Counted from the stretch's first letter, positions 28,373 to 38,450 are shown. The stretch: DNA of 64,000 bases from Melaminivora sp034675505 (GCA_034675505.1 JAUCDD010000018.1:248001-312000); one strand, 5' to 3'. Numbers and translations are program-made. Notes: generated from the letters alone by a model not told the origin.

Positions 28373-29473
28373 ATGCTGTCCGTCCAGCAGGCCTACGAGG
28401 CAGAACTTGCCGCCCGGGGCTTCACGAGCGATCCGGCGCAACTGCGTGCCGTGCAGGCACTGGAGCGCTGCGCGCGCGAGTGGGGCGCGTACAAGCAGCG
28501 CCGCTCCAACGCGCTCAAGAAGCTCATCCACCACCCCGGCATCCCGCAGGGCGTGTACATGTACGGCGGGGTGGGGCGCGGCAAGAGCTTCCTGATGGAC
28601 TGCTTCTTCAATGCCGTGCCGCTCAAGCGCAAGGTGCGCCTGCACTTCCATGAGTTCATGCGCGAGGTGCACCGCGAGCTGGTCGCGCTGCAGGGCCAGC
28701 AGAACCCGCTGCAGGTCCTGGGCGCGCGCATCGCCCGCCGCTACAAGCTGATCTGCTTTGACGAGTTCCACGTCGCCGACATCACCGACGCCATGATCCT
28801 GCACCGCCTGCTGGTGTCGCTATGGGACAACGGCGTGGGCTTCGTGACCACTTCCAACTTCAGGCCCGACGAGCTGTATCCGAACGGCCTGCACCGCGAC
28901 CGCATCCTGCCGGCCATCGCCTTGCTCAACGAGCGCATGGAAGTCGTGAACGTGGACAACGGCACCGACTACCGCACCCGCGTGCTGGAAAACGCCCAGC
29001 TGTACCACTGCCCGCTGGGGCCGCAGGCCGATGCCGCCATGGCCCAGACCTTCACCGCGCTGGCCGAGACGCACGACGAAGACCCGGTGCTGCACATCGA
29101 GGCGCGCGAGATCCGCGCCCTGCGGCGCGCCGGCGGCGTGGTCTGGTTCGATTTCCGCGAGCTGTGCATGGGGCCGCGCTCGCAAAACGATTACCTGGAG
29201 ATCGCCACCCAGTTCCACACCGTGCTGCTGTCCAACGTGCCCCACATGCCGGTGAACATGGCGTCGCCGGCGCGGCGCTTCACCTGGCTGGTGGACGTCT
29301 TGTACGACCGGCGCGTCAAGCTCGTCATGTCCGCCGCCGTGCCGCCCGAGCAGCTCTACACCGAGGGGCCGCTGGCCCACGAATTCCCGCGCACCGTCTC
29401 GCGGCTGAGCGAGATGCAGTCCCGGCAGTTCCTGTCCCTGGAACGCCGCGTGGTCGATACCGGCCTGACCTGA
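28373..29473 (+). CDS. zapE: Cell division ATPase ZapE (AFG1-like)
   Basis: This cytoplasmic AAA-type ATPase of 366 residues is associated with FtsZ ring constriction under stress. Walker A is GGVGRGKSFLMD, Walker B LICFDEFHVAD and the sensor TTSNFRPDELYPNGLHRDRILP, all family hallmarks. The ATG follows a dispersed repeat and has only a weak ribosome binding site. Upstream in-frame codons encode repeat sequence and are probably not translated. It lies downstream of lpd on the same strand. The next gene starts four bases after its stop. Confidence 0.92.
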   Translation: MLSVQQAYEAELAARGFTSDPAQLRAVQALERCAREWGAYKQRRSNALKKLIHHPGIPQGVYMYGGVGRGKSFLMDCFFNAVPLKRKVRLHFHEFMREVHRELVALQGQQNPLQVLGARIARRYKLICFDEFHVADITDAMILHRLLVSLWDNGVGFVTTSNFRPDELYPNGLHRDRILPAIALLNERMEVVNVDNGTDYRTRVLENAQLYHCPLGPQADAAMAQTFTALAETHDEDPVLHIEAREIRALRRAGGVVWFDFRELCMGPRSQNDYLEIATQFHTVLLSNVPHMPVNMASPARRFTWLVDVLYDRRVKLVMSAAVPPEQLYTEGPLAHEFPRTVSRLSEMQSRQFLSLERRVVDTGLT

Positions 29474-29477
29474 CGCC

Positions 29478-30128
29478 ATGAAGCCCTTCGCACACGCCTG
29501 CCGCGCACTGCTGGCGACCCTTGCCCTGGCCACTGCCCTGCCCGCCGCCAGCGCCCAGGAAAGCGCGGAGCACAGCCAGCGGCAGGCGCAGCGCGAGGCA
29601 TTGCGCCAGGCGCGCGCCGACGTCGCCGCCCGGCTGGCGCAGCAGGAGGCTGCCTGTTGGCAGCGCTTCGCGGTGGAGGACTGCCTGCGCAGCGCGCGTT
29701 CGCTGGCGCGCAGCGATGAGCAACGGCTGCACCGCGAGGAGCAGCGCCTCGGCGAGGCCGAGCGCCAGGACAAGGCGGCGCAGCGCAGGCTGGCCATCGA
29801 GCGCGCGCAGGGCGCGGCTGCGCCCGCCCAGGGCCGGCCCGCAGAACCCGCTGCGGACAAGCCCATGCCCGCCCGCGATCCCCAGGCGCGCGAGCGCGCC
29901 GCCGAACAGCGCCGCCGCGAGGCGGAGCACGCCAGCCAGCAGCGCGAGCGCGCCCAGCAAAACGCCGAGCGCGCCCAGCAGGCGCGCGAGCGCACCGAAG
30001 CCAGGCAGGAGCGCGCGCGGCAAAAACGCAGCGACTACGAAGCCCAGCGGGCCCAGGACGCCGCTGCCGGCCGTCCCCTGCCGCAGCCCTTGCCCGCAGC
30101 CCCTGCCGCGCCTGCTTCCGGCTCCTGA
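29478..30128 (+). CDS. Exported Arg/Glu-rich coiled-coil protein of unknown function
   Basis: This encodes 216 residues with a clear signal peptide (FAHACRALLATLALATALPAASAQ, cleavage near 26). The mature part is almost entirely charged helix with heptad-like QRxAQRE/ARERAEQRRRE patterns, ending in a Pro/Ala tail. Two cysteines (ACWQRFAVEDCL) could form a disulfide in the periplasm. It starts four bases after the zapE stop, so it is co-transcribed with zapE. I recognise no named family; a scaffold or envelope role is only a suggestion. Confidence 0.7.
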   Translation: MKPFAHACRALLATLALATALPAASAQESAEHSQRQAQREALRQARADVAARLAQQEAACWQRFAVEDCLRSARSLARSDEQRLHREEQRLGEAERQDKAAQRRLAIERAQGAAAPAQGRPAEPAADKPMPARDPQARERAAEQRRREAEHASQQRERAQQNAERAQQARERTEARQERARQKRSDYEAQRAQDAAAGRPLPQPLPAAPAAPASGS

Positions 30129-30174
30129 CGGGCGCTGCGGTGCGCCGGGCCGGACAGGCGCACTGCTGGCCGTC

Positions 30175-30933
30175 TCAGCCCAGGGCCTCGATCCTGACGA
30201 TCACCAACGACAGGTTGTCGCCGCCGCCCTGTGCCCGCTGGCGCGCCTTGTCGATGAGGAATTCGCCCGCCTCGCGCGGTGCCAGCTGGTGCAGCACGGT
30301 AGCCAGCTCATCCGGCGAGAAGTAGTGCCACACGCCATCGCTGCAGGCCATCAGCACGTCGCCGGCCTGCAGCTGGGTGATGTAGTGCGGCGTGGCCGGC
30401 GGCTCGCCCTCGGTGCCCAGGCAGCCCACCAGGATGTTGGACTGCGGGTGCGTCAGGGCCTGCTCGGCAGTGATGTCGCCGCGGTCCACCAGGGCCTGCA
30501 CGTAGGAATGGTCCTTGGTGCGCTGCACCAGCTGCCCGTTGTGGAAGTGGTAGATGCGCGAGTCCCCCGAGTGCACCCAGTGGCAGTCGCCGCGCGGGTT
30601 GACCAGGAAGGCGGCGATGGTGCTGTGCGGTTCCTGCTCCGCGGTGATGGCCGTCATGCGGATGACCATGTGGGCTTCGTGCACCAGGTTGCGCAGCAGG
30701 GCCGCGCCATCGTCCTGGGCCGGGCTGTAGCGTTCGAAGAGCTGGCGCGCGCTGAGCATGACCTGGTCGGAGGCCTTGCGCCCGCCGCTGCGCCCGCCCA
30801 TGCCGTCGGCCACCACGCCCAGCACGCAGCCATGCGCGCGCGGGTGCACCAGCAGGGCCACCTGGTCCTGCTGGTATTCGCGGTCGCCCCGGTGGGTGCC
30901 GGTCGAGGCCAGGAGCCGGAATGGCCTGCTCAT
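30175..30933 (-). CDS. PP2C-family serine/threonine phosphatase
   Basis: This 252-residue PPM phosphatase dephosphorylates Ser/Thr with two metal ions. Metal ligands are visible in VADGMGGRSGG, CSDGVWHYF and GGGDNLSLVIV. The early GDREYQQDQV is the usual N-terminal motif (R-x-x-N-E-D replaced by REYQQDQ). No kinase gene is adjacent. The bamD stop lies 19 bp upstream, so both may share a transcript. The target is unknown; such enzymes often pair with type VI secretion or envelope kinases. Confidence 0.88.
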   Translation of the reverse strand: MSRPFRLLASTGTHRGDREYQQDQVALLVHPRAHGCVLGVVADGMGGRSGGRKASDQVMLSARQLFERYSPAQDDGAALLRNLVHEAHMVIRMTAITAEQEPHSTIAAFLVNPRGDCHWVHSGDSRIYHFHNGQLVQRTKDHSYVQALVDRGDITAEQALTHPQSNILVGCLGTEGEPPATPHYITQLQAGDVLMACSDGVWHYFSPDELATVLHQLAPREAGEFLIDKARQRAQGGGDNLSLVIVRIEALG

Positions 30934-30952
30934 GCAAGGGCCGGCTGCGCCA

Positions 30953-31750
30953 TCACCAGAACTTCCACCACGGGCTGTCCTTGCCGCGGAAGCCGCCTTG
31001 CAGCAGCGTGGTCTGGGGGTAGCTGGCCAGCAGCACGCGCCGCGCGTCGTCGCGCAGCTGCTCCATGCCCAGGGCGTCGTAGGAGCGCACCAGGATGTAC
31101 AGCGCCTCCTCGGTGGCCGGGACGTCCTGGTACTCGGCGATGGCGTTCTGCGCGCGATTGACGGCCGCCACGTAGGCGCCGCGCTCGAAGTAGTAGCGCG
31201 CCACGTGCACCTCGTACTGCGCCAGCGAATTGACGATGTAGGTCATGCGCTGGCGGGCGTCGGGCGTGTAGCGGGACTCGGGAAAGCGCGTGATCAGGTC
31301 GCGAAAGGCCTCGAAAGAGTCCTTGGCGGCCTTTTGGTCGCGCTCGGACAGGTCCTGGCGCGACACCCAGGAAAACAGGCCCAGCTCATCGTTGAAGTTG
31401 ACCAGGCCCTTCAGGTACAGCGCGTAGTCATAGGCGGGGCTGGCCGGGTGCAGCTTCATGAAGCGGTCCAGCGTGGCCAGGGCCTGGGCCTTGTCGCCGC
31501 CCTTGTACTGGGCGTAGGCCTTCTCCAGCTGGGCCTGCTGGGCCAGGGGCGTGCCGGCGGCGCGGCCTTCGAGTTTTTCCAGCAGCGGCACGGCCTTGTC
31601 GTAGGCGCCGCCCTTGAGCTCGTCGCGCGCCTCGGAGTAGATCTTGTCCGGGCTCCAGCCGGCCGTCTTGTCGTCGGGGGTGCTGGAGCAGGCGGCCAGC
31701 ACGGCAGCAGCCAGCAGGGCAGGCATCAGGGTCGGGAGGGAACGCGGCAT
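30953..31750 (-). CDS. bamD: Outer membrane protein assembly factor BamD
   Basis: This outer membrane lipoprotein of 265 residues is an essential part of the BAM complex that inserts beta-barrel proteins. The signal peptide ends in the lipobox LAAC with Cys21 as the lipidated residue. Five TPR repeats follow (for example SEARDELKGGAYDKAVPLLEKLEGR and RYTPDARQRMTYIVNSLAQYEVHVARYYFERGAYVAA). The length and the C-terminal SPWWKFW fit betaproteobacterial BamD. It is divergent from dnaE with a large palindromic element between them. Confidence 0.95.
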   Translation of the reverse strand: MPRSLPTLMPALLAAAVLAACSSTPDDKTAGWSPDKIYSEARDELKGGAYDKAVPLLEKLEGRAAGTPLAQQAQLEKAYAQYKGGDKAQALATLDRFMKLHPASPAYDYALYLKGLVNFNDELGLFSWVSRQDLSERDQKAAKDSFEAFRDLITRFPESRYTPDARQRMTYIVNSLAQYEVHVARYYFERGAYVAAVNRAQNAIAEYQDVPATEEALYILVRSYDALGMEQLRDDARRVLLASYPQTTLLQGGFRGKDSPWWKFW

Positions 31751-31801
31751 GGCTCTGGTACGTGGTGTGGACAGGAGGGGGCGCAGCGGCGCATTGTAAG
31801 A

Positions 31802-31981
31802 GCCTGTCCAATGTCTGTTCATGGCGCCCGTTGCCCCGCAAAAGTGGCGGGTGCAGGGCGCAAACCGCAGCCTGGGCGGGTGGCCCGGCGAGGATTTGCA
31901 ACGCGGCAGGCGCCACTTTTGCGGGGCAGCCCTGCGGCCTTGTGCTGCCTTGCGGGCACCGTGAACAGACATTGGACAGGC
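31802..31981. repeat. Palindromic three-arm element, copy A
   Basis: Perfect 20-bp terminal inverted repeats (31802-31821 with 31962-31981) enclose a perfect 17-bp inner hairpin (31833-31849 with 31911-31927). The inner loop contains a 40-bp core (31870-31909) that matches copy B (53791-53830) with five mismatches, although the stem sequences differ. A second inner arm is present only as a remnant near 31928-31960. It lies in the bamD/dnaE divergent gap. Confidence 0.85.
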
Positions 31982-32041
31982 GTCCGAGGGCGCCGCGCCG
32001 CACGCCGCGCAAGGGCTTGGCCCGGTTTTTACAATGCCTCG

Positions 32042-35000
32042 ATGTTTGTCCACCTGCGCCTGCATTCCGAGTTTTCCGTCGTCGATGGCACGACCCGCAT
32101 CGACAACATCGTCCGGCAGGCAGCCAGCGACGGCCAGCCGGCGCTGGCCATCACCGACCTGAACAACCTGTTCGGCGCCATCAAGTTCTACCGCGAGGGC
32201 CGCGCCCGGGGCGTCAAGCCCATCGTGGGCGCCGAAGTCCTGCTGGACGATGGCAGCGCCGGCGCCACGCCGCCGGCGCGCATCGTGCTGCTGGTGCAGG
32301 ACCGCCAGGGCTACCTGAACCTGTGCGAGCTGCTGTCCCGCGCGTGGACGCGCAACGTCGTGCGTAACCTGCCGCTGTGTACCTGGGAATGGCTGCAGGA
32401 GCTGGGCGGCGGGCTGATCGCCTTGTCCGGTGCGCAGGCCGGCCCGGTGGGCCAGGCCCTGACGCGGGGCGCCGCCGAGCAGGCCGAGGCCGCCGCGCGG
32501 CAGCTGGCGGCGGTGTTCGACGGCCGTTGCTACCTGGAGCTGCAGCGCGCCGGCCGTCCCGACGACGAGGCCCATGTGGCCGCCACGGCGCAGCTGGCCG
32601 CGCAGCTGCAGCTGCCGGTGGTGGCCACGCACCCGATCCAGTTCGCCACCGCCGACGACTACGAGGCGCACGAGGCCCGGGTGTGCATCGCCGAGGGCGA
32701 AATCCTGGGCAACGCGCGCCGGGTGCGGCGCTTCACGCGCGAGCAGTGCTTCAAGACCGCGGCGCAGATGCAGGCGCTGTTCGCCGACCTGCCCTCGGCG
32801 CTGGCCAACAGCGTCGAGATCGCGCGCCGCTGCAGCCTGACGCTGGTGCTGGGCAAGCCGCAGCTGCCGGAGTTTCCGACCCCAGGCGGCATGCCCGCCG
32901 AGCAGTATTTCCGCCAGGCTTCGCACGACGGGCTGCAGGAACGCCTGGCGCACCTGTACCCGGATGCGGCCGAGCGCCAGCGCCAGCGCCCGCGCTACGA
33001 GGAGCGGCTGGAGTTCGAGCTGGGCACCATCCTGAAGATGGGTTTCCCCGGCTACTTCCTGATCGTGGGGGACTTCATCCAGTGGGCCAAGGCCCATGGC
33101 TGCCCGGTGGGGCCGGGGCGGGGCTCGGGCGCCGGGTCGCTGGTGGCCTATGCGCTCAAGATCACCGACCTCGACCCGCTGCAGTACAACCTGCTGTTCG
33201 AGCGCTTCCTGAACCCGGAGCGGGTGTCCATGCCCGACTTCGACATCGATTTCTGCCAGGCCAACCGCGACCGGGTGATCGACTATGTGAAGGACAAGTA
33301 CGGCAAGGACGCCGTGAGCCAGATCGCCACCTTCGGCACCATGGCCGCCAAGGCGGCGATCCGCGACGTGGGCCGTGTCATGGACATGAGCTACACGTTC
33401 TGCGACGGCATCTCCAAGCTGGTGCCCGGCAAGCCGGGCCAGACCTACACCCTGGCCTATCCGCCTGAAGCCAAGAAGGAGGGCGACAAGAACAACTACG
33501 CCCTGGAGCTCGAGCCCCTGCTGTACGAGCGGGTGCGCCAGGAAGAAGACGTGCGCACCGTCATCGAGATGGCGCAAAAGCTCGAAGGCATGACGCGCAA
33601 CATCGGCATGCACGCCGGCGGCGTGCTGATCGCGCCGGGCAAGCTGACCGATTTCTGCCCGCTGTACCAGCAGCCCGGCAGCGAGTCGGCCGTGAGCCAG
33701 TACGACAAGGACGACGTGGAGGCCATCGGCCTGGTCAAGTTCGACTTCCTGGGCCTGGCCACGCTGACCATCCTGGAGATTGCGCGCGAGCTGATCCAGC
33801 AGCGCCACAAGGGCCAGGAGGACTTCGCCTTCGAGCGCGTGCCGCTGGACGACGCGCGCACCTACCGGCTGTTCTCCGAGGGCAAGACCGAGGCCGTGTT
33901 CCAGTTCGAAAGCCGGGGCATGCAGGGCATGCTGAAGGAGGCCAAGCCCAGCCGCCTGGAGGACCTGATCGCCCTGAACGCGCTGTACCGCCCGGGGCCC
34001 ATGGACCTGATCCCCAGCTTCGTGAACCGCAAGCACGGCAAGGAAGAGGTGATCTATCCGCACCCCCTGGTCGAGCCCGTGCTGGCCGAGACCTACGGCA
34101 TCATGGTCTACCAGGAGCAGGTCATGCAGACCGCCCAGGTGCTGGGCGGCTACAGCCTGGGCGGCGCCGACATGCTGCGCCGCGCCATGGGCAAGAAAAA
34201 GGCCGAGGAGATGGCCGAGCACCGCGCCATCTTCAGGAAGGGCGCGGCGGAGAAGGGCATAGGCGAAGCCCAGGCCGACGAGGTCTTCGACCTGATGGAG
34301 AAGTTCGCCGGCTACGGCTTCAACAAGTCGCACGCCGCCGCCTACTCGCTGCTGGCCTACCACACCGGCTGGCTCAAGGTGCACTACACGGCCGAGTTCT
34401 ACTGCGCCAACATGACCGTGGAAATGGACGACACGGACAAGCTCAAGGTGCTGTACGAGGACGCGGTGAAGCACTTCGGCATCAGCTTCGAGCCGCCGCA
34501 CATCAACCGGGGGCGCTACCGCTTCGAGCCGGTGACCGACAAGGTGATCCGCTACGGCCTGGGCGCCATCAAGGGCACCGGGCAGCAGGCCATCGAGGCC
34601 ATCGTCGCCGCCCGCGAAGGCCAGGGCACGGGCCCGCAGGGCGACGTGCGCGGGCCCTTCAGGAGCCTGTTCGACTTTTGCGTGCGCGTGGACCGCACGC
34701 GCCTCAACAAGCGCACCCTGGAGGCGCTCATCAAGGCCGGCGCCTTCGATTGCCTGGAGGCCAACCGCGCAGCGCTGGTGGCCTCCATCGACCGCGCCTT
34801 CGACTATGCCGCCGCCCAGCTGGCCAACGCCAACCAGGGCGGGCTGTTCGACATGATGGGCGAGGGCGCGATCGGCGCCAGCACCGAGGAGCCCGGCCTG
34901 GCCGATGCGCCAGCCTGGGGCGTGAAGGAACGCCTGACGCAGGAAAAGACCGCCGTCGGCTTCTACCTGTCGGGCCACCTGTTCGACGAGGTGGAGGCCG

Positions 35001-35596
35001 AGGTGCGCCGCTTCATCCGCACGCCGCTGGCCGAGCTGGCCGACAGCCGCGAGCCGCAGTTCATGGCCGGCATCGTCAGCGATTGCCGGGTCATCACCGG
35101 CCAGCGTGGCAAGCTGGCGCTGTTCAAGCTGGACGACAAGTCAGGCGCCATCGAAGCCTCGGCGGACGAGGCCGTCATTGCCGCCAGCGCCGGCCTGCTG
35201 CGCGACGACGAGCTGGTGGTGCTGGGCGGGCGCCTGCAGCTGGACCATTTCAGCGGCGGCCTGCGGCTGAAGGTACAGCAGGTGTGGAGCCTGGCGGGCG
35301 CGCGCGCGCGGTTCGGCCGCTACCTGCATGTCGCCGCCGGCGCCCAGCCGGACGTGGCCGCCATCGTGCGCGCCCACCCGCCGCAGCGCGAGGAAACCCA
35401 GCAGGGCGAGGCGCTGCTGCGCGGCCTGCGGGTGCGGCTGGCGGTGCGCTGCGCCGACAGCGAAGGCCAGGTGCGGGCGCAGGCCGAGCTGCAGCTGGGC
35501 GACTCCAGCCGCTTCTTTCCCTCGGACGAGGCGCTGGCGGCCTGGGCGGCGCAGGCCGGCGAAGGCAGCATCAGCGTGATCTACGAAACGGCTTGA
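32042..35596 (+). CDS. dnaE: DNA polymerase III alpha subunit
   Basis: This is the replicative polymerase of 1184 residues (E. coli 1160). The PHP domain starts FVHLRLHSEFSVVDGTTRIDNIVRQA and lacks the full set of metal ligands, as in enterobacterial DnaE. The palm carries PDFDIDF with catalytic D399 and D401. Later landmarks include LNALYRPGPMDLIPSFVNRKHG, GYGFNKSHAAAYSLLAYHTGWLK and the OB region (FMAGIVSDCRVITGQRGKLALFKLDD). Translation starts at the ATG giving MFVHLRLHSEF; the open frame extends upstream through repeat sequence that is not coding. It is followed by clpS after 69 bp. Confidence 0.97.
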   Translation: MFVHLRLHSEFSVVDGTTRIDNIVRQAASDGQPALAITDLNNLFGAIKFYREGRARGVKPIVGAEVLLDDGSAGATPPARIVLLVQDRQGYLNLCELLSRAWTRNVVRNLPLCTWEWLQELGGGLIALSGAQAGPVGQALTRGAAEQAEAAARQLAAVFDGRCYLELQRAGRPDDEAHVAATAQLAAQLQLPVVATHPIQFATADDYEAHEARVCIAEGEILGNARRVRRFTREQCFKTAAQMQALFADLPSALANSVEIARRCSLTLVLGKPQLPEFPTPGGMPAEQYFRQASHDGLQERLAHLYPDAAERQRQRPRYEERLEFELGTILKMGFPGYFLIVGDFIQWAKAHGCPVGPGRGSGAGSLVAYALKITDLDPLQYNLLFERFLNPERVSMPDFDIDFCQANRDRVIDYVKDKYGKDAVSQIATFGTMAAKAAIRDVGRVMDMSYTFCDGISKLVPGKPGQTYTLAYPPEAKKEGDKNNYALELEPLLYERVRQEEDVRTVIEMAQKLEGMTRNIGMHAGGVLIAPGKLTDFCPLYQQPGSESAVSQYDKDDVEAIGLVKFDFLGLATLTILEIARELIQQRHKGQEDFAFERVPLDDARTYRLFSEGKTEAVFQFESRGMQGMLKEAKPSRLEDLIALNALYRPGPMDLIPSFVNRKHGKEEVIYPHPLVEPVLAETYGIMVYQEQVMQTAQVLGGYSLGGADMLRRAMGKKKAEEMAEHRAIFRKGAAEKGIGEAQADEVFDLMEKFAGYGFNKSHAAAYSLLAYHTGWLKVHYTAEFYCANMTVEMDDTDKLKVLYEDAVKHFGISFEPPHINRGRYRFEPVTDKVIRYGLGAIKGTGQQAIEAIVAAREGQGTGPQGDVRGPFRSLFDFCVRVDRTRLNKRTLEALIKAGAFDCLEANRAALVASIDRAFDYAAAQLANANQGGLFDMMGEGAIGASTEEPGLADAPAWGVKERLTQEKTAVGFYLSGHLFDEVEAEVRRFIRTPLAELADSREPQFMAGIVSDCRVITGQRGKLALFKLDDKSGAIEASADEAVIAASAGLLRDDELVVLGGRLQLDHFSGGLRLKVQQVWSLAGARARFGRYLHVAAGAQPDVAAIVRAHPPQREETQQGEALLRGLRVRLAVRCADSEGQVRAQAELQLGDSSRFFPSDEALAAWAAQAGEGSISVIYETA

Positions 35597-35665
35597 AATA
35601 TCGCCCAAAGCTGCCAGTTTCCCCAGGACCGCGCGTCCGCGCGGCTCGATAGAATCAATTTCCAA

Positions 35666-36022
35666 ATGGCAACCCTTCCCCCATCGCAGGCGCCGACGCG
35701 GCCGCTGGCCCCGCCCTCCGACGGCGGCGGCGCGGCCGTCGTCGAGCGCCGAGCACAGAAAACCAAGCCGCCGCAAATGCACCAGGTGGTCATGCTCAAC
35801 GACGACTACACCCCCATGGAATTCGTGGTGGTGGTCTTGCAGGAGTTTTTCCACAAGGACCGCGAGGCGGCCACGCAGATCATGCTCAAGATCCACCTGG
35901 ACGGCAGGGCCGTTTGCGGCGTATACAGCCGCGACGTGGCTGCCAGCAAGGTCGAGCAGGTACTGGAGGCCGCGCGCCAGGCCGGCCATCCGCTGCAATG
36001 TATGAGTGAGCCTGTTGAATAA
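35666..36022 (+). CDS. clpS: ATP-dependent Clp protease adaptor ClpS
   Basis: This 118-residue adaptor delivers N-end-rule substrates to ClpAP. A disordered N-terminal extension (about 35 residues) precedes the core. Binding-pocket residues are in MLNDDYTPMEFVVVVLQEFF (the NDD of the pocket and the following M/V). The ClpA-binding face includes VCGVYSRDVAASKVEQV. clpA begins 58 bp downstream, the standard pair. Confidence 0.96.
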   Translation: MATLPPSQAPTRPLAPPSDGGGAAVVERRAQKTKPPQMHQVVMLNDDYTPMEFVVVVLQEFFHKDREAATQIMLKIHLDGRAVCGVYSRDVAASKVEQVLEAARQAGHPLQCMSEPVE

Positions 36023-36080
36023 CGGGCTATTGCTCCCGAAATACAGTCATTCCCATCCCGCAAGCCAAAGGAGTTCTCAC

Positions 36081-38429
36081 ATGATTGCCCAGGAACTGGA
36101 AGTCAGCTTGCACATGGCTTTCGTCGAGGCCCGCCAGCAGCGCCACGAGTTCATCACCGTCGAGCACCTGCTGCTGGCGCTGCTGGACAACCCCAGCGCC
36201 GCCGAGGTGCTGCGCGCCTGCGCCGCCAACATCGACGATCTGCGCGCATCGCTGACGCATTTCATCAAGGACAACACGCCCCAGGTCGCTGGCGAGGGCG
36301 AGGTTGACACGCAACCCACGCTGGGCTTCCAGCGCGTCATCCAGCGCGCCATCATGCACGTGCAGTCCACGGGCAATGGCAAGAAGGAAGTCACCGGCGC
36401 CAACGTGCTGGTAGCCATTTACGGCGAGAAGGACTCGCACGCCGTGTACTACCTGCACCAGCAGGGCGTCACGCGCCTGGACGTGGTGAATTTCATCGCC
36501 CACGGCATCAAGAAGGGCGAGCCCCAGGAGCCTGCCAAGCAGGACGGCCAGGCCGAAGCCGAAGAGGGCAGCCAGGGCGAGCGCAGCGAGAAATCCTCGC
36601 CGCTGGAGCAGTACACGCAGAACCTGAACCAGGCCGCCAAGGACGGGCGCATCGACCCGCTGATCGGGCGCAACTACGAGGTCGAGCGCACCATCCAGAT
36701 CCTGTGCCGCAGGCGCAAGAACAACCCGCTCTTGGTGGGCGAGGCTGGCGTCGGCAAGACGGCGATTGCCGAGGGCCTGGCCTGGCGCATCACGCAGGGC
36801 GACGTGCCGGAGATCCTGGCCGAGGCTACGGTGTACTCGCTGGACATGGGCGCGCTGCTGGCGGGCACCAAGTACCGCGGCGACTTCGAGCAGCGCCTCA
36901 AGGGCGTCCTGAAGAGCCTCAAGGACAAGCCCAACGCGGTGCTGTTCATCGACGAGATCCACACGCTGATCGGCGCCGGTGCCGCCTCGGGCGGGACGCT
37001 GGACGCGAGCAACCTGCTCAAGCCCGCGCTCTCCAGCGGCCAGCTCAAGTGCATCGGCGCGACGACGTTCACCGAGTACCGCGGCATCTTCGAAAAGGAC
37101 GCGGCGCTGTCGCGGCGCTTCCAGAAGGTGGACGTGGTCGAGCCCACGGTGGCCGAGACCATCGACATCCTCAAGGGCCTGAAATCCCGCTTCGAGGAGC
37201 ACCACAGCGTCAAGTACGCGGCCGCCGCGCTGCAGGCAGCGGCCGAGCTGTCGGCCAAGTACATCAACGACCGCCACCTGCCCGACAAGGCCATCGACGT
37301 GATCGACGAGGCCGGCGCGGCGCAGCGCATCCTGACGCCGTCCAAGCGCAAGAAGACCATCGGCAAGACCGAGATCGAGGAGATCGTGGCCAAGATCGCC
37401 CGCATCCCGCCCGCCAACGTCAGCAACGACGACCGCAGCAAGCTGCAGACGCTGGAGCGCGACCTCAAGAGCGTGGTCTTCGGCCAGGACAAGGCCCTCG
37501 AAGTGCTGGCCGCCAGCGTGAAGATGGCGCGCTCGGGGCTGGGCAAGGGCGACAAGCCGATCGGCGCCTTCCTGTTCAGCGGCCCCACCGGCGTGGGCAA
37601 GACCGAAGCCGCCAAGCAGCTGGCCTACATCATGGGCGTGGACCTGATCCGCTTCGACATGTCCGAGTACATGGAGCGCCACGCCGTGAGCCGCCTGATT
37701 GGCGCGCCCCCGGGCTACGTGGGCTTCGACCAGGGCGGCCTCTTGACCGAGGCGGTGACCAAGAAGCCGCACTGCGTGCTGCTGCTCGACGAGATCGAAA
37801 AAGCGCACCCGGACATCTTCAACGTGCTCTTGCAGGTCATGGACCACGGCACGCTGACGGACAACAACGGCCGCAAGGCGGATTTCCGCAACGTCATCCT
37901 GATCATGACGACCAACGCCGGCGCCGAGACCATGAACAAGGCGACCATAGGCTTCACCAACCCGCGCCAGGCGGGCGACGAGATGGCCGACATCAAGCGC
38001 CTGTTCACGCCCGAGTTCAGGAACCGCCTGGACGCCATCGTGAACTTCAAGGCGCTGGACGAGCAGATCATCCTGCGCGTGGTCGACAAGTTCCTGCTGC
38101 AGCTGGAGACGCAGCTGGCCGAGAAGAAGGTGGAGGTCACCTTCACCGACACCTTGCGCAAGCACCTGGCCAAGAAGGGGTTCGACCCCCTGATGGGCGC
38201 CCGTCCCATGCAGCGCCTGATCCAGGACATGATCCGCAAGGCGCTGGCCGACGAGCTGCTGTTCGGCCGCCTGACCGACGGCGGCCGGCTGGAAGTGGAT
38301 GTCGAGGCAGCCACCGACGACAAGGGCGTCGAGACCGCCGAGGTCAAGCTGGACATCCAGCCGCTGTCCCGGAAGGAGCGCGGCGCCAAGTCCGAGCCCG
38401 CGGAACCCGAGGAGGCGACGGCCGACTGA
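36081..38429 (+). CDS. clpA: ATP-dependent Clp protease ATP-binding subunit ClpA
   Basis: This hexameric unfoldase of 782 residues feeds ClpP and degrades ssrA-tagged and N-degron proteins. The N-domain (1-145) is followed by AAA module 1 with Walker A GEAGVGKT (about 220) and module 2 with SGPTGVGKTEAAK (about 500). The VLFIDEIHTLIGAG and VLLLDEIEKAH Walker B motifs are intact. AAAGGAG lies seven bases before the ATG. An acidic tail (SEPAEPEEATAD) ends it and a terminator follows. ssrA and clpS are in the same window. Confidence 0.97.
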   Translation: MIAQELEVSLHMAFVEARQQRHEFITVEHLLLALLDNPSAAEVLRACAANIDDLRASLTHFIKDNTPQVAGEGEVDTQPTLGFQRVIQRAIMHVQSTGNGKKEVTGANVLVAIYGEKDSHAVYYLHQQGVTRLDVVNFIAHGIKKGEPQEPAKQDGQAEAEEGSQGERSEKSSPLEQYTQNLNQAAKDGRIDPLIGRNYEVERTIQILCRRRKNNPLLVGEAGVGKTAIAEGLAWRITQGDVPEILAEATVYSLDMGALLAGTKYRGDFEQRLKGVLKSLKDKPNAVLFIDEIHTLIGAGAASGGTLDASNLLKPALSSGQLKCIGATTFTEYRGIFEKDAALSRRFQKVDVVEPTVAETIDILKGLKSRFEEHHSVKYAAAALQAAAELSAKYINDRHLPDKAIDVIDEAGAAQRILTPSKRKKTIGKTEIEEIVAKIARIPPANVSNDDRSKLQTLERDLKSVVFGQDKALEVLAASVKMARSGLGKGDKPIGAFLFSGPTGVGKTEAAKQLAYIMGVDLIRFDMSEYMERHAVSRLIGAPPGYVGFDQGGLLTEAVTKKPHCVLLLDEIEKAHPDIFNVLLQVMDHGTLTDNNGRKADFRNVILIMTTNAGAETMNKATIGFTNPRQAGDEMADIKRLFTPEFRNRLDAIVNFKALDEQIILRVVDKFLLQLETQLAEKKVEVTFTDTLRKHLAKKGFDPLMGARPMQRLIQDMIRKALADELLFGRLTDGGRLEVDVEAATDDKGVETAEVKLDIQPLSRKERGAKSEPAEPEEATAD

Positions 38430-38450
38430 CGGCGCCTCGCCACTCCCTTT

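Noticed and set aside
32000..34978. A long minus-strand open frame opposite dnaE, running into bamD
   Set aside because: Only its final part (30953-31750) is the real bamD; the rest is antisense to dnaE and the palindromic element.
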